Made by a program: the position numbers and the translations under genes. From SIG603 sp963589785 (GTDB lineage Bacteria; Bacillota; Clostridia; Oscillospirales; Acutalibacteraceae), in assembly GCA_963589785.1 (NCBI GenBank), contig CAVAMJ010000001.1:219584-283583 (forward strand): a stretch of DNA of 64,000 nucleotides. The letters run 5' to 3'. Shown piece by piece: positions 33,803 through 42,548 of the stretch. The notes under the pieces are model-generated. The model saw only the letters and a program-made list of their open reading frames with translations. It ran no database searches and had not been told where the DNA came from. Each line of letters opens with the position of its first letter. The first letter of the stretch is position 1.

Positions 33803-35185
33803 ATGAAAAAAGGTAACGACGTAGGAATCATGGCAAAAGCCGGCTATTGTGCGATAGAAGTCGGCAACGCCTTCTCTTGGACTATGATAAGCACCTACTT
33901 ATCAGTATTCTACACAGACGTAGTCGGACTTGCTCCCGCAGTAGTCAGCATCATCTTTCTCATTGCAAGAATATGGGACGGAGTCAACGACCCCATGATG
34001 GGTATCATTGCGGAAAAGACTAACACCCGCTTCGGCAAGTACCGTCCGTATCTTATTTTCGGCGCACCGCTTGTAGCGATTTTCAGCATTTTGGCTTTCT
34101 CGAAAATCAACGCTTCCATGCCCGTTATGATTATCTATGCGGCTGTCACCTATATCCTTTGCGGAATGGCTTACACGGCAGTTTGCATCACACAGGGCGG
34201 TCTTGTAAATCTTATGACAAGAGATTTGAACACAAGAGTTCAGCTTAATTCACTTCGTCAGGCCGGAAACGGAATCACAGGACTTGTCATCAGTGCAATT
34301 TCCATGCCTCTCATTCTTTACTTCGGAAACGGAAGCACAGCATCGGCAAGAGGCTATCTATTAACAACGGTTATTTTCTCGATAATCGGTGCGGCTTGCG
34401 TAGTCTTCGGCGGAATCACATGCAAGGAAAAGGTAAAGAGCGTTCAGGGCGCAAAGGCTCCGACACTCGGCGAGATTGCAAAGAAAGCATTCACAAACAA
34501 GGACATTCTCCTTCTCGTTTTGGTGGGAATTTTCATGACAGCCGGAATTTTGGGCCGCTTCGGTATCATCTCCTACTACTTCATCTATTACCTTGAAAAC
34601 CCTGCACTCATGGCTGCGGTACTCGTTCCTTACAACATCTGCACTATTGTCGCTCAGACCTATATCCCATTGCTCTCAAGAAAAATCGGCAAAAAGGGCA
34701 CAGCACTTTTTGGCTATGCCGTTCAGTCTATCTCACTCGCTCTCATCTTCTTTGCCGGCAAGAGCAACATTCCTCTTATTTATGTCGGATTTATTCTCAC
34801 AGGTCTTGGCAATGTCGCTCCGAGCATTCTTTATAGCCTCACAGGCGACATATGTGACAAGGAAGAGCTCGTGACAGGCAAGAGATCCGACAGCGTTGTC
34901 TACTCCCTCGTTTCTCTCGGCACAAAAATCGGAATGGCAATCGGCGGCGCACTCTTCGTTGCACTTCTCGGCACAATCGGCTTTGTAGCAAACGAAACCC
35001 AGACTGCCGAAACTCTCGTCAAGCTTAACGGTCTCGCTAACCTTGCACCGATTATCTTCTATGCGCTTTCAGCCGTCAGCATTCTTCTCATAGGAATAAA
35101 CGACAACGAAGCTAAGAAGAACAGAGAAATTCTCGAAGCCCGTGAAAAGGAAAGAGAATCAGCAAAAGCTGCTGAAATTCAGTAA
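33803..35185 (+). CDS. GPH-family sugar:cation symporter
   Basis: 460 residues with 12 predicted membrane helices. The cytoplasmic loop RIWDGVNDPMMGIIAEKTNTRFGKYRPY is the hallmark of the glycoside-pentoside-hexuronide (MelB-like) branch of the MFS. The Asp residues in the N-terminal helices are consistent with cation coupling. It imports a sugar or glycoside with sodium or protons. Second gene of the operon, 86 bases after the isomerase and 27 before the dehydrogenase. Confidence 0.9.
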   Translation: MKKGNDVGIMAKAGYCAIEVGNAFSWTMISTYLSVFYTDVVGLAPAVVSIIFLIARIWDGVNDPMMGIIAEKTNTRFGKYRPYLIFGAPLVAIFSILAFSKINASMPVMIIYAAVTYILCGMAYTAVCITQGGLVNLMTRDLNTRVQLNSLRQAGNGITGLVISAISMPLILYFGNGSTASARGYLLTTVIFSIIGAACVVFGGITCKEKVKSVQGAKAPTLGEIAKKAFTNKDILLLVLVGIFMTAGILGRFGIISYYFIYYLENPALMAAVLVPYNICTIVAQTYIPLLSRKIGKKGTALFGYAVQSISLALIFFAGKSNIPLIYVGFILTGLGNVAPSILYSLTGDICDKEELVTGKRSDSVVYSLVSLGTKIGMAIGGALFVALLGTIGFVANETQTAETLVKLNGLANLAPIIFYALSAVSILLIGINDNEAKKNREILEAREKERESAKAAEIQ

Positions 35186-35212
35186 TTTAAATTTTATACG
35201 AGGTAAATCATT

Positions 35213-36502
35213 ATGACTAAGGATAAAGAAATCAGAATAGCAATAATCGGAACAGGTATGATTTCCGAGAGACACATGACCGTTATCGATAATCTTCAGA
35301 GAAGAGGTCACAAGCTTAAGGTTGTAGCCGCCGCTGAGATTAAACCTGAGAGACTCAAGGCTTTCGGTGAGAAATACGGCATCGCAGAAGAAAATCTTTA
35401 CACTGACTTCAGAGAAATGCTCAAGCGTGACGACATCGACGAGGTTGAGGTCTGCGTTCACAACAATCTTCACACAAGCGTGGCTTGCGCAGTCCTTAAG
35501 GCTGGCTTCCCGTGCTACTGCGAAAAGCCGATGGCAGCTTCCTATGCCGATGCAAAAATCCTCTATGACACAGCAAAGAAATATAATCAGAAATTAGCCG
35601 TTCAGATAAGCTCAATCTACAATCCGCAGACACGCATCGCAAAGCGTATGGTTGAAAACGGCGAGCTTGGAGAAATCTATCACGCACGCTCAGTCGGTCA
35701 CCGCCGTCACGGCAGACCGGGCTACGATATGCCGTGGTTCAGCTCCGACTTCATCAACCCGGAAATCGGCGTTCACGGCCCGCTTTTCGACCTCGGTATC
35801 TATCACCTTGCTCAAATGCTCTATATCCTCGGTATGCCTGAGCTTGAGAGTGTTTACGGTGTTCAGAGCTCAAAATACTGGACAAACCCTAAGCTTGACA
35901 AAATAACAGGCAGAACAGCTCCCGTTGAGGACCTCGGAATAGGTATCGCAAGATTCAAGGGCGGCATCTCCATGGATATCTATGAGGACTGGGCAATTCA
36001 CATGGACGAGATCGGCACAAGCTTTGTGGCCGGCACAAAGGGCGGCCTCAAGCTTATTGACGTTGACTCCACAGGCGGCCCCATGGCAGTTCCCGCAAAC
36101 GGAAACATTGTCGGCGGCGGTCACCTCCAGGTTCCGAGACTCGAGCACTTCGGCATTGACGAGCACAACCAGTTCTTTGACACCAAGCTTGACTGCGGCA
36201 TCGGCGACATGACAGGCATGATGGAAGAGACAATCAACCCCGAGATCGCAATGTATAATGATAACCAGCTCCAGTGGTACTCCTATCTTCGCGGTGATTT
36301 GACAGACGAAACGAGAATCGACTCCCCGTACATTGCAATGCAGACAGCCTTCCTCTCTGAGGGTGTTGTTCTCTCCAATGAGCTTGGCAGAAGCGTAACG
36401 GCAGACGAGATTAAGAAGCTTTCAAAGTCAATCGCAATTCGCCACCAGAAGACAGACTTCGGAGTTATCGATTACGATTTTGACGAGTATGTAGCAGAAT
36501 AA
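35213..36502 (+). CDS. Gfo/Idh/MocA-family oxidoreductase
   Basis: 429 residues. Rossmann start IAIIGTGMISERHM, then EVCVHNNLHTSVACAVLKAGFPCYCEKPMAASYADA with the family EKP motif (catalytic Lys), and the C-terminal beta-sheet domain with GPLFDLGIYHLAQML. NAD(P)-dependent oxidation of a sugar, sugar acid or inositol is expected. Last gene of the operon; a strong terminator follows. The C-terminal part is longer than in the minimal members. Confidence 0.9.
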   Translation: MTKDKEIRIAIIGTGMISERHMTVIDNLQRRGHKLKVVAAAEIKPERLKAFGEKYGIAEENLYTDFREMLKRDDIDEVEVCVHNNLHTSVACAVLKAGFPCYCEKPMAASYADAKILYDTAKKYNQKLAVQISSIYNPQTRIAKRMVENGELGEIYHARSVGHRRHGRPGYDMPWFSSDFINPEIGVHGPLFDLGIYHLAQMLYILGMPELESVYGVQSSKYWTNPKLDKITGRTAPVEDLGIGIARFKGGISMDIYEDWAIHMDEIGTSFVAGTKGGLKLIDVDSTGGPMAVPANGNIVGGGHLQVPRLEHFGIDEHNQFFDTKLDCGIGDMTGMMEETINPEIAMYNDNQLQWYSYLRGDLTDETRIDSPYIAMQTAFLSEGVVLSNELGRSVTADEIKKLSKSIAIRHQKTDFGVIDYDFDEYVAE

Positions 36503-36537
36503 AAAATAATATTTCATATAAATTGGTTTTTCTTTTC

Positions 36538-36573
36538 ATAAACCCCGAGATATTTTCTCGGGGTTTATTTTTG
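36538..36573 (+). terminator. Terminator of the sugar operon
   Basis: ATAAACCCCGAGA pairs with TCTCGGGGTTTAT (13 bp), followed by TTTTTG. Confidence 0.93.
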
Positions 36574-36659
36574 TCCGCCTTTTGTCCTTGCCGTGGTGTT
36601 ATAGTTTAATCACAGAAAACACAAAAACACCTAATCAAAAACAAAAGGAGAAAACAAAA

Positions 36660-37523
36660 ATGGAAAAAATGAAAAAACGCATATTATTTGATCACCCGAT
36701 GCTCAGCATGCTTATAATGCCCGTGGTATTATTTTTCGCAATATCGTTTGCGCAAGTTCCTTTCGGCGGCATAATCAAAGCGGTGCTCGGAGCAGGCGCA
36801 GACAGCCACTTAGTCTCATGCATTAGCGAAATAGCGGCGGCCGGAATAGTCTTGATATTACATCAGATTTGGTTCGGAAAAGAGCTTCATCATTTCTTCA
36901 GTGCAAAAGGCTTTGGCCGCGGTATTCTCATCGGCTTGGGCGTATTTGCAGTACCGGCAGTTTTCGTTGCAATGAAGCTTTTCTACACATTTACAGGTCA
37001 GTTTGAAATGGGCAATCCTGTTAATGCATTTTTCTATGCATTTGCACCGGGCCTTGGTGAAGAAGTAATCTTCAGAATTATCCCAATCTCACTTGCCATG
37101 AGAAGCAGAAACAAGAACATCATCACAACCGTTCTTATCGTTACAAGCCTTATCTTCGGTCTTGTTCACAGCGGCAACATTCTCGCAGGCGCAGACCCCG
37201 TCCAGACATTAATGCAGGTAATTTACGCTACAGGCCTCGGCTTAACATATGCTGCAATCTACCTCAGAACAGGAAACATCTGGGTTTCGATTTTCTTACA
37301 CACATTCACAGACTTCAACGCTTACATCGGAGTGAGCGGTCAGCAGTCAGGCGGCGTTCTTGCCGACAAGGCTACAATGATGGCTGTTATCGGTTTAGGT
37401 GCTCTCTCAGTTATCTTCTTCACAAATGCACTCGTAGCATTCAGAAAGAGCAAGAGAGAAGAAATCCCCGCAGTTTGGGACAGAATCTGGGGCAGAGAAG
37501 AAATCACAGAATATGTCGCATAA
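36660..37523 (+). CDS. CPBP-family intramembrane metalloprotease
   Basis: 287 residues from the ATG at 36660, preceded by AAAAGGAG; longer upstream reading through AT-rich sequence is not credible. Seven to eight hydrophobic segments. Active-site motifs of the CAAX protease/bacteriocin-processing family: GEEVIFR (Glu134, Glu135, Arg139), FGLVHSG (His170), and FLHTFTDFN (His214, Asp218). Members process prenylated or secreted peptides or confer bacteriocin self-immunity. No peptide gene is adjacent, so the substrate is unknown. Confidence 0.9.
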   Translation: MEKMKKRILFDHPMLSMLIMPVVLFFAISFAQVPFGGIIKAVLGAGADSHLVSCISEIAAAGIVLILHQIWFGKELHHFFSAKGFGRGILIGLGVFAVPAVFVAMKLFYTFTGQFEMGNPVNAFFYAFAPGLGEEVIFRIIPISLAMRSRNKNIITTVLIVTSLIFGLVHSGNILAGADPVQTLMQVIYATGLGLTYAAIYLRTGNIWVSIFLHTFTDFNAYIGVSGQQSGGVLADKATMMAVIGLGALSVIFFTNALVAFRKSKREEIPAVWDRIWGREEITEYVA

Positions 37524-37544
37524 ATACACAAATTAAAGAAATAA

Positions 37545-37580
37545 AAAAACACCTCGCTTTTATCGGCGAGGTGTTTTTGC
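37545..37580 (+). terminator. Terminator of the CPBP gene
   Basis: AAACACCTCGC (37547-37557) and GCGAGGTGTTT (37566-37576) followed by TT; between convergent genes. Confidence 0.9.
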
Positions 37581-37596
37581 ATATTTTGCGCTAAAT

Positions 37597-38079
37597 TTAT
37601 CTTTTCTTTCTCTTAAGCTTGCCCTTGAAGCCGTCCACTGTCTCTCTTGTTGCAACGATTTTGTCGGCAAGGCAAAGTATCATGCTCTCTCGGTGAGTCG
37701 GAACAGAAGTGAGATTAAGCGGAAACATATGGGTTCTTATCATATTTTTCTCTATTCTTCCAAGCTTAAAATCACGCTTAGCGTTCTTCAGTGCCGTTTC
37801 TGCGTGAGAAAATCCATGCAGCTTATGTGATTTATCCGGCACATGCCAATCGTACAGAAAATAGTCGTGAAGAAGTGCTCCTCTCACGAGAGCCCTTTTG
37901 TTTGTCTTGAACGGAAGTTTATCCGCAATCTCAACGCATGTCATCGCTACCGACAGCGAATGCTTGAAAACGGATATTTTTCCGTGCTGAATAAACTTGT
38001 GTTCCTTTTTCATTCCGTCAGACTTCAAAATATCTCTGCCATGACGCTTCACAACAGCCATTTTCTCTGCTCTTGTCAA
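37597..38079 (-). CDS. HD-domain phosphohydrolase
   Basis: 160 residues from a TTG at 38079, seven bases after AAAGGAG; the first in-frame ATG has no ribosome site. HD ligands: His40 in FKHSLSV, His71-Asp72 in GALLHDYF, and Asp139 in CLADKI. It resembles the small YqeK/HDIG-type proteins that hydrolyse nucleotides. The substrate is unknown. The C terminus is very basic (KGKLKRKKR). It is monocistronic. Confidence 0.85.
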   Translation of the reverse strand: MTRAEKMAVVKRHGRDILKSDGMKKEHKFIQHGKISVFKHSLSVAMTCVEIADKLPFKTNKRALVRGALLHDYFLYDWHVPDKSHKLHGFSHAETALKNAKRDFKLGRIEKNMIRTHMFPLNLTSVPTHRESMILCLADKIVATRETVDGFKGKLKRKKR

Positions 38080-38183
38080 TTCAATTCTCCTTTCAAACTT
38101 TTGAGGTTAAATTTTGTTTTTTCTCTTTGCGTTCTTTATTTATCTTTGTTTCTTAGCGTTCGCTATTTCTATTGTTCTAACTG

Positions 38184-38363
38184 TTCGGCATGAAAAATGC
38201 CCGTCTGCGAATGCTTCGCATTCTTGACGTATTTTTCGTGCCTATCTTTTTTATTATCGCTTCGCTCTGTTATTTTTTATTTCTCATTGTGCTTCGCTTT
38301 TCTCTCGTGGGCTCCGCCCACACCCTTTCGCTTTTTGTAAAAAGCGAAAGCAAAAACTTTTTA
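38184..38363. repeat. Structured intergenic repeat, copy B
   Basis: Consists of a 56-base cruciform with arms GGCATGAAAAAT (38187-38198) and ATTTTTCGTGCC (38231-38242) enclosing a GAATGC-TTC-GCATTC hairpin. A run of CTTCGC-rich sequence follows, then the hairpin GTGGGCTCCGCCCAC (38307-38321) and an 11+11 TTTCGCTTTTT hairpin (38326-38349). The same parts recur at the right end of the window and, in part, at 25.2 kb. Confidence 0.85.
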
Positions 38364-38470
38364 TAGCTCTGCGTTCTGCTTAATTATATTATATCGCTAC
38401 TTAATATCGCAACGGTATATTTACCAAAATATCGCCCTTTTGCCAAAAAGATTTTTTCAAAAGTATCTTA

Positions 38471-38499
38471 TTGCCGCAATGTGATTTTTTTGGTAAAAT
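38471..38499 (+). promoter_or_regulatory. Promoter of the DUF2798-like gene
   Basis: TTGCCG (38471-38476) and TAAAAT (38494-38499), spacer 17. It implies a 5' leader of about 130 bases that contains two hairpins. Confidence 0.6.
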
Positions 38500-38508
38500 T
38501 ATGAGTAT

Positions 38509-38613
38509 GGAAAGAGAATTTTATTTCTTTCCTCTCCTTTAAATTTTATTATTTTTCAGACAATAAATGTCACCTTGCCAATGTCGGACGGCGAGGTGGC
38601 ATTTATTTTTTAT
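38509..38613 (+). promoter_or_regulatory. Attenuator-like leader with internal terminator
   Basis: Two stems follow the promoter: GGAAAGA/TCTTTCC (38509-38532), then AATAAATG-CACCT paired with AGGTG-CATTTATT (38562-38607) and a T run. The second is a normal intrinsic terminator but lies before the gene's ribosome site at 38628, so it must be read through for expression. Confidence 0.55.
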
Positions 38614-38640
38614 TTTCATTCGGCACGGAGGAATATTTAA

Positions 38641-39117
38641 ATGCCAAAAACTAAATTTCAATCTGTTATTTTCACTGCTGTCACCGCTTGGCTCATGGTT
38701 TACATCATGACTCTTTACAACACCGTTCTTGCCATGGGTAGCTTCACTAACCAAAGTTTTCTAATTGCCCTCAAGGGTATGTGGGTCGAGTTCGTCATCA
38801 TCTTTTTGTGCGCTTTCTTTATCTCAAGCCATGTCGCAAAATTCTTTGCGTTCAGAGTTGTCAAGCCCACTGACCGCCCCATTGCCATCATCTTTGCCAT
38901 TCAGGTTTTCACCGTTGTCACTCAGGTTTTCCTTGCAAGCTTCATCGGAGTTTACCACGGCTACGGCTTCACTTCCAACTTCATTCCCGATTACATCATG
39001 ACCTACTGCAAGAACTTCGCCATGGCAATGCCCGCTCAGCTCTTTGTCGCAGGCCCTCTCGCAAGATTTATTTTCAGATGCATTTTCGCAAAAAACGATA
39101 AGTCTCAAAAGGCTTAA
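38641..39117 (+). CDS. DUF2798-like integral membrane protein
   Basis: 158 residues with four membrane helices in two repeats: FTAVTAWLMVYIMTLYN / MWVEFVIIFLCAFFISSHVAKFFAF and AIIFAIQVFTVVTQVFLASFIGVY / FAMAMPAQLFVAGPLARFIFR. The paired pattern with F-x-A-M-x-P-x-Q-x-F-x-x-G-P-x-A-R is the DUF2798 motif. The function of the family is not established; membership in transport has been suggested only from topology. GGAGGA lies before the ATG. A terminator in the leader suggests conditional expression. Confidence 0.75.
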   Translation: MPKTKFQSVIFTAVTAWLMVYIMTLYNTVLAMGSFTNQSFLIALKGMWVEFVIIFLCAFFISSHVAKFFAFRVVKPTDRPIAIIFAIQVFTVVTQVFLASFIGVYHGYGFTSNFIPDYIMTYCKNFAMAMPAQLFVAGPLARFIFRCIFAKNDKSQKA

Positions 39118-39302
39118 ATTTATTATATCTTTACCCCTATTTCTCAAAACATGAGAGATAAATATATCATTTTCTCTTATATATATCTTTAATTAAATTT
39201 AAAATTGCTGTATACTTAAGTCACAACAAAGATATTACGAATTCGTAAGCAAAAGGAAATTGATAAACTCAAAACTTGTTTTATTTGAAAGGGGTTGTTT
39301 TT

Positions 39303-39515
39303 ATGCCAATGGGCAGAGGACCAATGGGTGGCCCGCCTCCGATGGGCGGCAGAGGACCGATGGGAGGACCTCCTCCGAGAAGAGGACACAGACCTCCTCC
39401 GCCACCACCGCCGAGAGGAATGTACCGTTCGGGCTGCGGATGTCTCGGCTGTTGCATGCCGATTTTATCGATAGCCGCCGTTATAGGTGCCGCTATCATC
39501 GGATTGTTAGCCTAA
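39303..39515 (+). CDS. Met/Gly/Pro-rich protein with Cys cluster and C-terminal membrane helix
   Basis: 70 residues from the ATG at 39303, preceded by AAAGGGG. Residues 1-40 alternate GPMGG, GPPP and RRGHRPPPPPPP. Then comes SGCGCLGCCMP, four closely spaced cysteines, then a single hydrophobic helix ILSIAAVIGAAIIGLLA to the end. It is probably tail-anchored with the Pro/Gly part in the cytoplasm. The Cys cluster at the membrane face could be acylated or bind metal; this is speculation. No family recognised. The gene has a good ribosome site and a terminator, so it is likely real. Confidence 0.75.
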   Translation: MPMGRGPMGGPPPMGGRGPMGGPPPRRGHRPPPPPPPRGMYRSGCGCLGCCMPILSIAAVIGAAIIGLLA

Positions 39516-39533
39516 AACATTAATGAAAAAGCG

Positions 39534-39570
39534 AAAACGGAGAAGCCAAAAACTTCTCCGTTTTTATTTT
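39534..39570. terminator. Bidirectional terminator
   Basis: AAAACGGAGAAG (39534-39545) and CTTCTCCGTTTT (39553-39564), followed by TATTTTTT. It lies between the Cys-cluster gene and the histidine kinase gene. Confidence 0.9.
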
Positions 39571-39573
39571 TTA

Positions 39574-40902
39574 TTAGAATGTAACCGTTACGGTAGTTCC
39601 CAAGCCGTATTCGCTCTCAAGCTTCAAATCGGCGTTGTGAACCTCGGCAATATGCTTGACTATCGCAAGTCCGAGTCCCGTTCCGCCCGTCTCTCTCGAG
39701 CGTGATTTATCTACTCGATAGAATCTCTCGAAAACTCTTTCCTGGTGTGCCTTCGGAATTCCTATTCCGTTGTCCTTGACTTCGAGCACTGCCTTATCGT
39801 TTCTCTTGCCGGCAAAGACTCTGATTTCTCCGCCGAAGTCGTTGTACTGAATAGAGTTCTGCACAAGGTTATAGATAAGCTCGCTCAAAAGGCTCCTGTC
39901 GCCCATTATTTCCGTAGGCTCGCCCTTTAGATCTATACTTATCGACTTTTGAGACGCGTTAATCTCGAGGTCATGGCAGCATTCCGATGCAAGCTCATAC
40001 AAATCAAACTCAGCAAACTCCATATGGCTTTCGTTTCTGTCCAGATCCGATAGCTCTATGATGTCGTTGATAAGCTTCAGAAGTCTGTCTGCATTCTTTC
40101 TTATCTGACAAACTATGTGATTTTGATTTTCCGGCGGAATCATTCCGTTCTCAAGCAATTCGGCATAACCCTTAATTGCCGTGAGCGGTGTTTTAAGCTC
40201 ATGAGAAACATTTGCCGTGAAATCCTGTCTTATGGACGCCGCACGCAAAATCTTGTCGTGCTGAGACCTTATCTTGTTCTCGAACGGCTCGAGTTCCTTG
40301 TATGCGGTGGTCTCTCCCGAATGATCATCGAGGTGCTCAGCCATCTGATTTATCGGCTCGATAATCTTATTAGTCAGCAAGTGGCCGAGGAGTATGCAAA
40401 CTCCGAGTATCAAAGCGGAAACCAGAAGTATGACGGGGATTGCCGCAAGGAAAACACTTCCCAAGGTTCTCGCCTCTGTGGAAATTCTCACGACCGTGCC
40501 GTTATTCTGAAGAATAGCGTAATTATACGTGTTCATTCCCATCGTTGACGACAGTCTCACGCTCTCGCCCGTGCCGTTTTCCATAGCCTGCTTAACCTCA
40601 GGGCGGTCAAGGTGATTTTCGAGAGTAACAGCACTGTTGTCGTTATCATAAATAACAGAACCGTCCTTTGCTATCCATGTAACTCGAAAATTTCCCGTAC
40701 TGAAATTAAACTGCTTGTCGATGTTGGTCTCGTCGGCAGTTTCAAAAACTCCCGTTTCGTTCAAGAGCTCCGCCGCCATTTTTAGGTCCTCGTGAACTTG
40801 ATCGCGAAAAAGCCCGTAGTAAACAAAGGTGATACCTATCGTTGTCGCAACTATCGCAATGACGGCGATTATCGCAAGTCGAATATTTATTTTTTGTTTC
40901 AT
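39574..40902 (-). CDS. Sensor histidine kinase (PhoR-like)
   Basis: 442 residues. TM1 at about 8-30, an extracytoplasmic sensor of 115 residues, TM2 at about 150-172, HAMP-like linker, then the HisKA dimerisation domain with the phospho-accepting His234 in NVSHELKTPLTAIKGY. HATPase: N box LVQNSIQYND (Asn349), DNGIGIP (377-383), and GGTGLGL (406-412). It receives an external signal and phosphorylates the response regulator encoded 27 bases upstream. The resemblance is to PhoR/ResE/VicK-type kinases; phosphate sensing is not shown, as no pst/pho genes lie nearby. Confidence 0.93.
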   Translation of the reverse strand: MKQKINIRLAIIAVIAIVATTIGITFVYYGLFRDQVHEDLKMAAELLNETGVFETADETNIDKQFNFSTGNFRVTWIAKDGSVIYDNDNSAVTLENHLDRPEVKQAMENGTGESVRLSSTMGMNTYNYAILQNNGTVVRISTEARTLGSVFLAAIPVILLVSALILGVCILLGHLLTNKIIEPINQMAEHLDDHSGETTAYKELEPFENKIRSQHDKILRAASIRQDFTANVSHELKTPLTAIKGYAELLENGMIPPENQNHIVCQIRKNADRLLKLINDIIELSDLDRNESHMEFAEFDLYELASECCHDLEINASQKSISIDLKGEPTEIMGDRSLLSELIYNLVQNSIQYNDFGGEIRVFAGKRNDKAVLEVKDNGIGIPKAHQERVFERFYRVDKSRSRETGGTGLGLAIVKHIAEVHNADLKLESEYGLGTTVTVTF

Positions 40903-40929
40903 TCTCTTTTCTTTCTTTTCTCTCCTTTT

Positions 40930-41628
40930 TTAGTCTCTGCTTTGCTCCTTATTGCTCTCCATGACATAGCCGACATTTCTCACGGTCTTAATCTGCTTGC
41001 CGGGGTCGCCAAGCTTATGTCTTAAAGTTCTGATGTGTACATCAACCGTTCTCGATTCGCCCTCGAAGTCCGTTCCCCACACAACCCTCATAATGCTCTC
41101 ACGGCTGAGAACTATATTTCGGTTTATCATGAGGTAGCGCAAAAGCTCATACTCCTTGTAGGTGAGGTCAACCTCTTCTCCGTCTGCCACAACGGCATGA
41201 CGCTCGTTGTCCAGCTGGATTTTTCCGATTGTGATAACCTCTTCCTCGTCGGTATCGTTCGTTCTGCGGAGCATTGCTTTAACTCTTGAAAGAAGCTCCA
41301 TAATCGAAAACGGCTTGCGGATATAGTCGTCTGCTCCGTCATCGAAGCCTTTGATCATATCCATCTCTGTTGTCTTTGCCGTGACCATGATTACGGGAAT
41401 TTTTCGCCATTTGGAATTCGCCCTTAATTTTCTCACAATCTCATAGCCGTCAGAATCGGGCAGCATGACATCAAGGAGAACAAGCTCGGGAAGGTCGCTT
41501 TGCGAGAGCTTCTCGAAAAAGTCCGATCCTTTGTCAAATCCGACTACGGTGTGGTTTGCGTTTTTAAGAGCGATGGTCTCGATCTCCCTTATGCTTTGGT
41601 CGTCCTCTACAATATAAATCAGAGCCAT
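40930..41628 (-). CDS. OmpR/PhoB-family response regulator
   Basis: 232 residues. Receiver domain with the acidic pocket IVEDD (8-10), phospho-acceptor Asp53 in LLDVMLPD, Thr in VMVTAK and Lys in RKPFS. The C-terminal winged helix has the LTYKEYELLRYLMINRNIVLSRESIM and TVDVHIRTLRHKLG signatures. It is co-transcribed with the histidine kinase that follows. Target genes unknown. It diverges from traX. Confidence 0.94.
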   Translation of the reverse strand: MALIYIVEDDQSIREIETIALKNANHTVVGFDKGSDFFEKLSQSDLPELVLLDVMLPDSDGYEIVRKLRANSKWRKIPVIMVTAKTTEMDMIKGFDDGADDYIRKPFSIMELLSRVKAMLRRTNDTDEEEVITIGKIQLDNERHAVVADGEEVDLTYKEYELLRYLMINRNIVLSRESIMRVVWGTDFEGESRTVDVHIRTLRHKLGDPGKQIKTVRNVGYVMESNKEQSRD

Positions 41629-41767
41629 CTTGATTTCCTTTCAGTTCAAATATATACTCTTTCATAATACCGTAAACCGTGTTTAAAAGCAAGCTTTTGA
41701 CAGCTTTTCCGAACACTCGATTTGTGCTATACTCTAAAACGGAAATGAATGAAAGGAAAAATAGCAA

Positions 41768-42496
41768 ATGACTTGTTTCTCACTGAAAGTTATTGCACTG
41801 ACAACAATGCTTATCGATCACATCGGTGCGATTTTCTTTCCGCAGTATGTGTGGCTTCGGCTCATCGGCAGAATAAGCTTTCCGATTTACGCTTTTCTCC
41901 TGTCGGAAGGGTTTATCCATACGCACTCACGGACAAAATATGCCGCAAGGCTTTTCGTTTTCGGAATAATATCAGAAGTTCCGCACGACCTCGCATTTTA
42001 TCAAAAGATAATTGATTTCAGCAGTCTTAACATAATGTTCGAGCTTTACCTCGGAGTTCTCGCACTCTCTGCCGTCGAAATCATCATGGACAAAAAGTAT
42101 AAAGTCTACGCACGCTCACTTGCCACCCTCATGCTTGCCGTCATACTTTTTGTCTCGTCCTATTTCAACGCAAGCTACGGAATTTACGGCATAATTCTTA
42201 TCATCTCTTACTATATTTTTAAGAACGACCGCCGTTCTCAAGCGTTTTTCGGTGCGGCAGTAAGCATAGGCTTCAATTCATTCAAAAAGGTATCGCTTGG
42301 CATAAATGCCTTTTCAGGCGATCTCATGCGGATTTTTAACTACAATCCTATTCAGTCTTATGCGGCAATCGCTTCTGTACCGATTTTTCTATATAACGGT
42401 GAGCGTGGATATAAGAGCAAACTAAAGTGGTTTTTCTATGCCTTCTATCCCGCACATTTGATTATTCTATATCTTATCAAGCTTTGTATCGGTTAA
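41768..42496 (+). CDS. TraX-like integral membrane protein
   Basis: 242 residues with about eight membrane helices. LKVIALTTMLIDHIGAIFFPQYVWLRLIGRISFPIYAFLLSEGFIHTHSRTKYAARL is the conserved TraX front end, and FGIISEVPHDLAF follows. TraX acetylates F-pilin in plasmid systems; chromosomal Bacillota homologues are common and their substrate is not known. There are no conjugation genes here, so a role in cell-surface acetylation is only an inference. GAAAGGA lies ten bases before the ATG. Confidence 0.88.
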   Translation: MTCFSLKVIALTTMLIDHIGAIFFPQYVWLRLIGRISFPIYAFLLSEGFIHTHSRTKYAARLFVFGIISEVPHDLAFYQKIIDFSSLNIMFELYLGVLALSAVEIIMDKKYKVYARSLATLMLAVILFVSSYFNASYGIYGIILIISYYIFKNDRRSQAFFGAAVSIGFNSFKKVSLGINAFSGDLMRIFNYNPIQSYAAIASVPIFLYNGERGYKSKLKWFFYAFYPAHLIILYLIKLCIG

Positions 42497-42499
42497 AGC

Positions 42500-42538
42500 A
42501 AAACGAGAGTGTTCATTAAAGAGCACTCTCGTTTTTTG
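42500..42538 (+). terminator. Terminator of traX-like gene
   Basis: AAAACGAGAGTG (42500-42511) and CACTCTCGTTTT (42524-42535) followed by TT. On the minus strand it may also serve the dehydratase-like gene. Confidence 0.92.
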
Positions 42539-42548
42539 ATTATTTATC

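Noticed and set aside
38539..38754. Minus-strand 71-codon frame across the DUF2798 leader
   Set aside because: It crosses a terminator hairpin and the start of a real gene, and the translation has no protein-like features.
39281..39499. Minus-strand Pro/Gly-rich 72-codon frame
   Set aside because: Mirror of the GC-rich Gly/Pro codons of the real plus-strand gene; no ribosome site.
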